Of a stretch of 37,752 bases of DNA, positions 16,698 through 23,770 are shown piece by piece (the stretch's first letter is position 1; each line of letters begins with the position of its first letter). The DNA lies in NCBI GenBank assembly GCA_017858735.1, contig JAFMBH010000034.1, positions 1 to 37,752 of the forward strand, written 5' to 3'. Origin of the DNA: Bacteroidota bacterium (GTDB taxonomy: Bacteria > Bacteroidota > Bacteroidia > Chitinophagales > Saprospiraceae). Made by a program: the position numbers and the translations under genes. The notes below the pieces were generated by a model. That model was not told the origin of the DNA. It saw only the letters and a program-made list of their open reading frames with translations, and did not search any database.

Positions 16698-17435
16698 ATG
16701 AGCCAGTTAAAAAAAGAAAAGGATATTGCAGGTATTCTTGCCTTAATCTTTGGCTTCATTGGCCTACACCGTTTCTATCTTGGACAAAGAGGAAAGGGAA
16801 TCCTTTATTTGTTATTAGCTTTTACAGGTATCTCGGCTATTTTAGGATTAATAGATGCTTTTACTTTCTTTTCGATGGACAATAAAAGCTTTGATATTAA
16901 ATATAACAGAGATTTTTTGAGGGTCCTACCTAAAAAAGAATTTGATCAGGCCGGAAAAAGGGATGTTGGAAATGCCAGGCATAATAAAAAGGGCAATTTT
17001 TCTATAGATAATGGAAATATTCACGTAAAAAGTGGAAAATCAAAATTTCTTTCCTACGATTATGATGGAGCCATTTCTGATTTTTCAAAAGCATTGGAAA
17101 TAAATCCTCGTGAAATTGCCGCTCACTTTAATATAGCTTGTGCTTATTCGCTGAATGAAAATATTGAGAAAGCTCTTTTTCATTTGGATAAAGCGGTTTT
17201 ATATGGTTTTGATGATTTTGAAAAGATAAAAACGCACGATGCCCTTGCTTTTCTAAGGGTGCAACCCGAGTTTATGCTTTTTTCAAATAATAATTTTCGT
17301 CTTTCTGGAAATAATATAAAGAATGAACCTTTATTGAATACAGAAAATATTGAAAAATTGGAGCAACTTCGTTTAAGGGGTTTATTAACAGATGAAGAAT
17401 TTAATGTTCAGAAAATGAAAATTTCTCGCTTATGA
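16698..17435 (+). CDS. TM2 domain - TPR - SHOCT fusion protein
   Basis: A 245-aa protein with three parts. Residues about 5-60 form a TM2 domain: two membrane helices with the conserved FGFIGLHRFYLGQRGKGILY. Residues about 100-185 contain a TPR-like repeat (SYDYDGAISDFSKALEINPR, then HFNIACAYSLNENIEKALFH). The last ~25 residues look like a SHOCT motif (EKLEQLRLRGLLTDEEFNVQK). The TM2 helices anchor it in the inner membrane and the TPR and SHOCT parts probably bind partners. The function is unknown. It lies between the PP2C phosphatase and a CBS-domain protein, and its stop overlaps the start of the latter (ATGA), so it is probably translated together with it. Confidence 0.85.
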   Translation: MSQLKKEKDIAGILALIFGFIGLHRFYLGQRGKGILYLLLAFTGISAILGLIDAFTFFSMDNKSFDIKYNRDFLRVLPKKEFDQAGKRDVGNARHNKKGNFSIDNGNIHVKSGKSKFLSYDYDGAISDFSKALEINPREIAAHFNIACAYSLNENIEKALFHLDKAVLYGFDDFEKIKTHDALAFLRVQPEFMLFSNNNFRLSGNNIKNEPLLNTENIEKLEQLRLRGLLTDEEFNVQKMKISRL

Positions 17436-18088
17436 TGGCATCAGCCTTTATTGACCCTTCTATTGTTCCTTTAAAAATTTCAGATTCGGTGGCTGTCGCT
17501 ATTGATTTTTTTAAAGAATTTTCTGTAAGGCAACTTCCCGTTGTTCAGGATAATATTTGTATTGGAATCCTTTCTTTAGATGAAATAGAAGAAGAATTAG
17601 CAGATATACCCGTATTGGATTTTATAAATTTAAGTTATTCATTTGCCTCAACGTATGACCATATTTATGAGGTTATGAGAGCTATTTCTGAACAATCAGT
17701 TACCCTTTTTCCCATTATCGATGAAAACAACAACTATTATGGTTGTATTACTTTAGCCTCATTGTTTAAAAACTATGTTAATTGTGCCGCTTTTTCTCAA
17801 CCAGGCTCTATTGTAGTGTTGGAAATGGATAAAAAAAATTATTCGCTCGCAGAAATTGCCAGAATTGTAGAATCTGAAAATAAAGTTATTTTAAGTTCAT
17901 TATTAAGCTCAAATGCAGAGAGTGACCGTCTTGAAATTACGTTAAAGTTAAATAGTGCCCAAATTCAAAATTTATTATCAACTTTTGAAAGATTTGGATA
18001 TAATATAAAGGCTACATTCGACGAAGAGGATGTAAAGGACACCTTAAAAAATAGGTACGAATCCTTGATGACCTATCTAAATGTCTAA
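17432..18088 (+). CDS. CBS-domain pair protein
   Basis: A 218-aa protein. The first ~125 residues form two CBS motifs (DSVAVAIDFFKEFSVRQLPVVQDN with CIGILSLDEI; then YDHIYEVMRAISEQSVTLFP with YYGCITLASLF), which usually bind adenine nucleotides. The remainder (SIVVLEMDKKNYSLAEIARIVE onward) looks like an ACT-type regulatory fold. The start ATG overlaps the stop of the TM2 gene by four bases. In Bacteroidota a CBS protein of this kind is commonly found beside nadK and outer-membrane assembly genes, as here. It probably senses nucleotide levels, but its target is unknown. Confidence 0.88.
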   Translation: MMASAFIDPSIVPLKISDSVAVAIDFFKEFSVRQLPVVQDNICIGILSLDEIEEELADIPVLDFINLSYSFASTYDHIYEVMRAISEQSVTLFPIIDENNNYYGCITLASLFKNYVNCAAFSQPGSIVVLEMDKKNYSLAEIARIVESENKVILSSLLSSNAESDRLEITLKLNSAQIQNLLSTFERFGYNIKATFDEEDVKDTLKNRYESLMTYLNV

Positions 18089-18094
18089 TCTTTT

Positions 18095-19507
18095 ATGTTA
18101 AAATCGTTTCTGCCTTTTCTTTTTTTTACGCTGGTTTCCGCCGCTATATCTGGTCAGTCTGATAGCTCTGTGTTAGTAAAATTAGTATCTATAACAGGTT
18201 ACAAACACATAAAAGTTCAAATTATAAGCAGGCAATTAAGTGTTCACGACGGTGATGTTTTTGTCAATAAAAAAGCGCTCGATGACGCATTGCGTTTTTC
18301 AGAGCAAATATTGATAAATACAGGTCTTATAAGAGAATTGGAATTTGAACTTATTGAGCTACAAAAAAATGTTTTCGTAGTTTATCTTGAAGTTAAAGAA
18401 TCCTGGAATTTTTATCCTATCCCCTATTTCAATTTAGCAGATCGTAATTTTAATGTCTGGTGGGTTGAGCAAAAAAGAGCCTTAAACAGAGTAAATCTCG
18501 GTGTAAAATTATATCACAGGAATGTTCTGGGGTATGCTGATGCATTAAAATTAACGTTATCAGATGGTTACAACAGGACCTATAAATTGGAGTATAGATT
18601 TCCTTATTTAGATAAGGCTATGAAATGGGGCGTTTTTGGAAAACTTTCCTTTCAGCAATGGAGAGAAATTAATTATGATACCAGAGAAAACAAACAACTT
18701 TTTTATAGAAAGCCTGATAATTCTTTTTTGTCAAATTATTTTCTTACCGAGGCAGGTGTAACTTTTAGACCCGCTTTTCAAAGTGTTCATACCTTTCTTT
18801 ATGGTTTTCAAAGAAGAATGGTAGATGCTGTCATTTCTAAAAATCTTAATCCCGATTATTTACTTAATGGCGATGAAAAGCAAAATTTCTCTTTTTTAAG
18901 GTATTCCTATCAATTTGATAACAGAGACAATCGCTTCTATCCTCTGGATGGTTACTTTTTTCAGTTTGAGGCTGAAAAAGCAGGTTTAATCAAAAAGGAT
19001 GACAGAAATGCTTTTACGATAATGGGACTTACAGATATTTATAAAGCTATAAATCCAGGTCTGAGTCTATCAGTAGGTGCCAGAGGTAAATATTCATTTA
19101 TAAGAAATAAGCAGCCATATTACGATAACAGAGCACTTGGATTTTCAGAATTTACTACCATGCGTGGCTATGAATATTACCTGGTTGATGGTCTCGATTT
19201 AGCTATGTTGCAAACTACTGCCAGATTATTACTTTTTCAAGGTGTTAATAACTATGGTAAATTAGTTTTTATTGATGCTTTTCGGGTGCAACCGTATAAA
19301 GTTTATTTAACCTTGCACAGTGATTGGGGAATAGTTAATAATCCTTTTTCGGTGGAAAATATCAATCCATTAGATAATAAACTGTTGTGGAGTTATGGGG
19401 TTGGAATCAATATTAAATTGTATTTTGACATGGTAGCCAGAATTGAGTACAGTAGGAATATCGAAAAGGGGGATGGTATTTTTTTAAATTTTAATGCTTC
19501 TTTTTAA
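18095..19507 (+). CDS. Omp85-family outer-membrane protein with one POTRA-like domain
   Basis: A 470-aa protein with a signal peptide (to about SAAISGQ), one POTRA-like region (residues about 28-110: VKLVSITGYKHIKVQIISRQL, later VFVVYLEVKESWNFYPIPY) and a C-terminal beta-barrel. The barrel has the surface-antigen hallmark TMRGYEYY near residue 355, and it ends in aromatic SF, as expected for outer-membrane proteins. It is much shorter than BamA, which has five POTRA domains, so it is more like a TamA- or patatin-barrel-type member with an unknown substrate. It lies between the CBS gene and nadK, six bases after the former. Confidence 0.87.
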   Translation: MLKSFLPFLFFTLVSAAISGQSDSSVLVKLVSITGYKHIKVQIISRQLSVHDGDVFVNKKALDDALRFSEQILINTGLIRELEFELIELQKNVFVVYLEVKESWNFYPIPYFNLADRNFNVWWVEQKRALNRVNLGVKLYHRNVLGYADALKLTLSDGYNRTYKLEYRFPYLDKAMKWGVFGKLSFQQWREINYDTRENKQLFYRKPDNSFLSNYFLTEAGVTFRPAFQSVHTFLYGFQRRMVDAVISKNLNPDYLLNGDEKQNFSFLRYSYQFDNRDNRFYPLDGYFFQFEAEKAGLIKKDDRNAFTIMGLTDIYKAINPGLSLSVGARGKYSFIRNKQPYYDNRALGFSEFTTMRGYEYYLVDGLDLAMLQTTARLLLFQGVNNYGKLVFIDAFRVQPYKVYLTLHSDWGIVNNPFSVENINPLDNKLLWSYGVGINIKLYFDMVARIEYSRNIEKGDGIFLNFNASF

Positions 19508-19508
19508 C

Positions 19509-20390
19509 ATGCAAGTAGCTATTTTCTCAAAAATTTATAAACCTAAAGATCACGCTGCTATAGAGATGTTGATTCAGGCATTACATTCTGAAGACATAAC
19601 ATCCTATTGGTATAAGCCATTTTTTGAAGACATAAAAAATGAATTTACCTTTCCAAGAGATGTAGGATTATTTGAAAATCACTTAGATTTTGTGTTAAAA
19701 AAGTTTGACTTTCTTATTGCGCTGGGTGGTGACGGAACCATGCTAAATGCCTTGTTATATACCAGAGAAAGTGGGGTGCCATTGGTTGGTATAAATTTAG
19801 GTAGAATGGGTTTTTTAGCAACGATTGAGAAAAAAAGAATCACGGAAGCTATTCATTTAATGGCTTTGGGTCGATTATTACGCGAAGAAAGGCAAATGTT
19901 GTTTCTGGAAAGTAATCAGCCCATTTTTGATAACGTACGATTTGCATTGAATGATTTTACTATTCTAAAAAGGGATACTTCCTCTATGATCACCATTCAT
20001 ACCTATATCAATGGAGCTTATCTTAATTCATATTGGGCAGATGGTATCATCGTTTCTACGCCTACAGGTTCTTCAGGATATTCTTTAAGCTGCGGTGGGC
20101 CTGTTATATTTCCACAATCTGGAAACTTCGTTATAACCCCCGTTGCTCCACATAATCTTAATGTTCGTCCGGTAGTTATTTCAGATGATTCCATTATTTC
20201 ATTTGAAATTGAAGGTAGAACAGATAATTTTTTGTGTACCTTAGATTCAAGGCATGAAATGGTTACTTCAAATCATCAATTAGCGGTAAGAAGAAACAAA
20301 TTTCCAGCTTATCTGGCACATTTACCTGACATTGGTTTCTTAGATACGCTTCGGGACAAGTTATCCTGGGGTATTGATACCCGAAATTAA
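19509..20390 (+). CDS. nadK: NAD kinase
   Basis: A 293-aa cytoplasmic kinase that makes NADP from NAD. The family motifs are clear: ALGGDGTMLNAL (GGDG), INLGRMGFLATI, LNDFTILKRDTSSM, and STPTGSSGYSLSCGGPVIFP. I start the gene at the ATG at 19509 (MQVAIFSKIYKP), which gives the usual N-terminus and begins just after the Omp85 stop. The frame is open to an earlier ATG at 19494 that would add five residues and overlap the neighbour. It is one of the + strand genes moving away from the candidate origin. Confidence 0.96.
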   Translation: MQVAIFSKIYKPKDHAAIEMLIQALHSEDITSYWYKPFFEDIKNEFTFPRDVGLFENHLDFVLKKFDFLIALGGDGTMLNALLYTRESGVPLVGINLGRMGFLATIEKKRITEAIHLMALGRLLREERQMLFLESNQPIFDNVRFALNDFTILKRDTSSMITIHTYINGAYLNSYWADGIIVSTPTGSSGYSLSCGGPVIFPQSGNFVITPVAPHNLNVRPVVISDDSIISFEIEGRTDNFLCTLDSRHEMVTSNHQLAVRRNKFPAYLAHLPDIGFLDTLRDKLSWGIDTRN

Positions 20391-20407
20391 TCATTAAACT
20401 TTTATCT

Positions 20408-20854
20408 ATGTCTTTCTTGCCTTTTCACAGACGGATGTTTTTATTATCTTTTATATTTATAACGGTTACTTTTTTATTTGAATCTCAAAAATTTACCTTT
20501 TCAGCAGGTTCCTTAAAAATTAGCAGTGAAACTCATCCCCTGTTCATTATTAGCGCTGGATTAGCTTTTCTTCAGGGTATATTTATTTGGTTTTTAATGG
20601 TTAAAAAAAACATTTCTTTTCCTGAGCTCATAGGATATTTTCACTTTTTCGCCTCCTTTATTTCTTTATTTGGATTGGATTTTCTAGCAAAAAGGATTCC
20701 TTCTACTTTATTTTTAACGGCTGAAGAAGCGAAATGGTTACCTTTTTTCAATGGGGCAATTTGGTTCGTTTGTTTTCTATATGTCTCCAGTTTGATATTG
20801 TTTTTGAGTACTTCCTTTATTTTGCTTACGAAAAAGGAAGGGCAATCATCTTGA
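20408..20854 (+). CDS. Small four-helix membrane protein, function unknown
   Basis: A 148-aa protein with four predicted membrane helices (about residues 10-25, 44-64, 71-90 and 112-137). I do not recognise the family. It follows nadK by 17 bases and is probably its co-transcribed neighbour. Its last 29 bases overlap the 3' end of the GHMP kinase on the other strand, so the two genes converge. Confidence 0.65.
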   Translation: MSFLPFHRRMFLLSFIFITVTFLFESQKFTFSAGSLKISSETHPLFIISAGLAFLQGIFIWFLMVKKNISFPELIGYFHFFASFISLFGLDFLAKRIPSTLFLTAEEAKWLPFFNGAIWFVCFLYVSSLILFLSTSFILLTKKEGQSS

Positions 20855-21719
20855 AACCCGGATAAAGCATAGAAACCTGTTTTTCTTTTAAGGTTGATAG
20901 TCCCAATAAATATCCGCCACCACCTGCACCACATAGCTTTAGATGTGTGTGTCCCTCATTATTTCCTTTATGCCAATACTCAATAAGGTTTTTGGGAATT
21001 ATGGCTTTAAAAAAATGTGTTTGTAATTTACTTAATTCCAACCATTGTTTTTTTAGTTCTGTAAATCTACCGTCTAAATGTTCCTGAATTGTTTGATCAA
21101 CAACCGGAACATAATGGTTTTCAAAATCAGTTGTATAGTCTTTATTGTTATGTATTTCATGTAGAAAAGAGGAAACAAGCGGCTCTGTTTTTCTTGCCAT
21201 GCCGCAGTCCAATAAAAAGAAAAACAGGTCATCAGGTGGGGAAGGAAGATTGATTTTATCTATTTTATCCTTTGCCAATAAGAGGGAATGTTTTAAATAG
21301 GAAACAAGAGGATCTGTTCCTGAACTATTTCCATGAAAATAGGATTCCAACACGCCCAACGCTTTTTTTAACCCTTGTAAATGGTTTATGGATGGGTTTG
21401 TAATGGGTGAGATTGAAAAATGTGCATAAAAAGCAGCGACTAAAGCGCCAGAACTACCAGCACCATATCCCTGAGGAATGGAAGATTCAAAAAATAAGCC
21501 ACGGTTTAATTCTTCTTCAAAATGCACCAAATCATAGTCGGCAGCATGGGGCAATTTCTTTAGATATTCAAGCCATCCGAAGAGTGATGTGTTCTCCGCA
21601 TTCACATCATTTTCCCATTTCCCACCATGTGAAGTTAAGGGAATAGCCAGTGCTTTATTTTTTAAAATAATGGAAAATTCACCATAAAGTAATATTTTTC
21701 CCGGGTAGAAGTTTTGCAT
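20826..21719 (-). CDS. GHMP-family kinase, probably mevalonate kinase type
   Basis: A 297-aa protein with the three GHMP signatures: N-terminal PGKILLYGEFSIILKNKALA (motif 1), SSIPQGYGAGSSGALVAAF (the ATP-binding motif 2) and LCGAGGGGYLLGLS (motif 3). The PGKILLYGE start is characteristic of mevalonate kinases, so mevalonate phosphorylation for isoprenoid synthesis is the best guess; phosphomevalonate or sugar kinases of the same fold cannot be excluded. No other mevalonate-pathway gene is next to it. It is the only - gene in the 13.9-27.8 kb stretch and still lies in + strand sequence with more G than C, which supports replication strand bias over gene orientation. Confidence 0.85.
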   Translation of the reverse strand: MQNFYPGKILLYGEFSIILKNKALAIPLTSHGGKWENDVNAENTSLFGWLEYLKKLPHAADYDLVHFEEELNRGLFFESSIPQGYGAGSSGALVAAFYAHFSISPITNPSINHLQGLKKALGVLESYFHGNSSGTDPLVSYLKHSLLLAKDKIDKINLPSPPDDLFFFLLDCGMARKTEPLVSSFLHEIHNNKDYTTDFENHYVPVVDQTIQEHLDGRFTELKKQWLELSKLQTHFFKAIIPKNLIEYWHKGNNEGHTHLKLCGAGGGGYLLGLSTLKEKQVSMLYPGFKMIALPFS

Positions 21720-21742
21720 AATATGGAATATAAAAGCTAAAT

Positions 21743-21750
21743 TACTTTTG
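21743..21750 (+). promoter_or_regulatory. Possible Bacteroidota -7 element (TAnnTTTG)
   Basis: TACTTTTG fits the TAnnTTTG element of the main Bacteroidota sigma factor and lies 36 bp before the ATG of the Nramp-like gene. A TTTG occurs upstream near 21714, but the spacing of about 25 bp is longer than usual. The call is weak. Confidence 0.3.
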
Positions 21751-21786
21751 TTTTTTCAAATTCTTGTATGCCTAAAAACTTATTTA

Positions 21787-23064
21787 ATGTCAAAAAGGAT
21801 TACCTGGAAAGGGGGACTTGGTAGTGTTTTGCTTTGGTCGGTTATTTCAGCTGCTTTTATTGGTCCCGGAACGGTTACCACGGCAGCCAACGCCGGGGCT
21901 CTTTTTGGGACACAATTACTTTGGGCTTTACTTTTTTCTACCCTGGCAACTATTCTTTTACAAGAGGGTGTGGTTAGATTAACCCTGGTTTCTGGTAAAA
22001 GTTTTGGTGAGGTTATTCGATTAAAATTTGGTTCAGGAAAATCAAACTGGATTCCATATTTGGTCTTTTTTGCCTTATGGCTGGGCTGCTCTGCCTATGA
22101 AGCTGGTAATATCGTTGGCGCCGCTGCCGGCATAAAACTTTTTTCAGATTTACCACAGTGGACCATCGTACTTTTTATAGGTAGTACTGTCTTTTCATTA
22201 CTTTCAGTGAATAATCCGGTTGTTTTAGCCAGAATATTAGGCTTAATTGTAGCTATTATGGGAATGGTATTTTGCTGGATTGCCTTTAAGATTCCGCTCG
22301 ATTATTCCTTAGTATTAAAGCATTCTTTTTTACCCTCTTTACCTACTTCCAGCGCTTTACTGGTTATTGGATTAATTGGTACTACCATCGTTCCATATAG
22401 TCTTTTTCTTGCTTCCGGAGTGACGAAGGATCAGGAAATTTCTGAAATGAGATGGGGAATAACCATAGCTATTTTATTTGGTGGCATTATTTCAATGGCC
22501 ATTTTACTTGTTGGTACTCAAATATCAGGTACTTTTTCATTTGAAGCTATTGCTTTGGCGCTAAATAAATATATGGGTAAATTAGGTACTTACTTTTTTG
22601 CCATCGGTTTATTCGCCGCTGGTTTTTCCAGTGCTATTACCGCTCCTATGGCCGCTGGTTTAGCAGGTACTAAACTGTTGGATAATAAAATTTCCGCTAA
22701 ATATATCTGGTTAAGTGTTCTTCTGATCGGTTTGGCCTTTGGTTTACCCGATATAAAACCAATTCCTCTTATTATTTTTGCTCAAGCTTTGAATGGGTTA
22801 CTTTTACCACTAATGACCACCCTTTTATACTATTTATTAAATGATCCTTCTTTAATGGGAACCCGTTGGATAAACAACAAATGGAATAATGCTTTATTTA
22901 TTTTGGTTGTTGCCATTACTTGTTGGATTGGATTGTACAACGTAACCCAGGCTTATCTTAAAATATTTGATTCACCATCAAATTTTTCAAATTTACATTC
23001 CATGGGTATCAGCCTTTTTACCATTATATACATTGGTTGGGTTATTTTTAAAACAGGAAAGTAA
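21787..23064 (+). CDS. Nramp/SLC11-like transporter lacking the canonical metal-site motifs
   Basis: A 425-aa membrane protein with about eleven helices and the overall pattern of the Nramp family (FIGPGTVTTAANAGALFGTQLLW in TM1; AAGFSSAITAPMAAGL further on). In canonical Nramps TM1 has D-P-G-N and TM6 has M-P-H; here TM1 reads G26-P-G-T29 and TM6 reads V202-P-Y204. All four usual metal-contacting side chains are therefore changed, so manganese or iron transport should not be assumed. I use the ATG at 21787 (MSKRITWKGG); a TTG at 21748 would add 13 residues without support. It is divergent from the GHMP kinase and precedes the secreted sugar module. Confidence 0.85.
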   Translation: MSKRITWKGGLGSVLLWSVISAAFIGPGTVTTAANAGALFGTQLLWALLFSTLATILLQEGVVRLTLVSGKSFGEVIRLKFGSGKSNWIPYLVFFALWLGCSAYEAGNIVGAAAGIKLFSDLPQWTIVLFIGSTVFSLLSVNNPVVLARILGLIVAIMGMVFCWIAFKIPLDYSLVLKHSFLPSLPTSSALLVIGLIGTTIVPYSLFLASGVTKDQEISEMRWGITIAILFGGIISMAILLVGTQISGTFSFEAIALALNKYMGKLGTYFFAIGLFAAGFSSAITAPMAAGLAGTKLLDNKISAKYIWLSVLLIGLAFGLPDIKPIPLIIFAQALNGLLLPLMTTLLYYLLNDPSLMGTRWINNKWNNALFILVVAITCWIGLYNVTQAYLKIFDSPSNFSNLHSMGISLFTIIYIGWVIFKTGK

Positions 23065-23114
23065 ATTTTAACAGATTTTTTTATTAAATTGAGAATGAAA
23101 TAAATTCATTTTAT

Positions 23115-23744
23115 ATGAAACCATTTGTTTCATCCTTTTACCTGTTTGCATTGCTACTCCTGAGTATAGGTCAATATTCTAAGGAAGTGAGTCTTTTTGA
23201 CGGTTTAACTTTCAATGGGTGGGAAGGTGATACATTAAATACCTGGCGTATTGAAGATAATATGATTATTGGGGGCTCTTTGATTAAGAATGTTCCAGAA
23301 AATAATTTCTTGTGCACACGTCGCTCCTACCGTAATTTTACATTGAAATTTAAAATAAAATTAGTTGGACACGAGGGGTTTATAAATGCCGGACTTCAAT
23401 TTAGAAGTGTTAGAGCTACTAATCCTTCTAATGAAATGATTGGTTATCAGGCAGATTGGGGAAAAGATTATTGGGCAAGTTTATATGATGAATCCCGTCG
23501 AAATAAAACACTTGCCTCTCCCGACGCTGCAAAAGTACTTACCTGGATAAAACAAAACGATTGGAATGATTATGTGATTTCAGCGAATAATAACAGAATA
23601 AGGTTATTTATTAATGGTCATAAATCCGTAGATTATCTGGAATCAGATACTTCAATTCCATTATCTGGATTGATTGGATTACAAATTCATGGTGGGGGAA
23701 AAGCAGAAGTTTACTTTAAAGAACTATATATTAAGGAATTATAG
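23115..23744 (+). CDS. DUF1080 (3-keto-disaccharide hydrolase-like) secreted protein
   Basis: A 209-aa secreted protein with an N-terminal signal sequence (FYLFALLLLSIG) and one DUF1080 domain, a concanavalin-like jelly roll: LFDGLTFNGWEGD, then WRIEDNMIIGGS, GLQFRS and LSGLIGLQIHGGG. Some members of this domain family cleave 3-keto-glycosides, others probably bind sugars; the activity here is unknown. It is the first of three same-strand genes with short spacers (26 and 32 bases) that include a PVC-type dehydrogenase and an FG-GAP protein. These three domain types recur together in Planctomycetes and Bacteroidota genomes. Confidence 0.88.
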   Translation: MKPFVSSFYLFALLLLSIGQYSKEVSLFDGLTFNGWEGDTLNTWRIEDNMIIGGSLIKNVPENNFLCTRRSYRNFTLKFKIKLVGHEGFINAGLQFRSVRATNPSNEMIGYQADWGKDYWASLYDESRRNKTLASPDAAKVLTWIKQNDWNDYVISANNNRIRLFINGHKSVDYLESDTSIPLSGLIGLQIHGGGKAEVYFKELYIKEL

Positions 23745-23770
23745 TTCTTTTTTAAATAAAAAAATATTTT

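Noticed and set aside
23095-23112. AATGAA and TTCATT stem after the Nramp gene
   Set aside because: It is only six A/T-rich pairs, with no GC stem; too weak to call a terminator.
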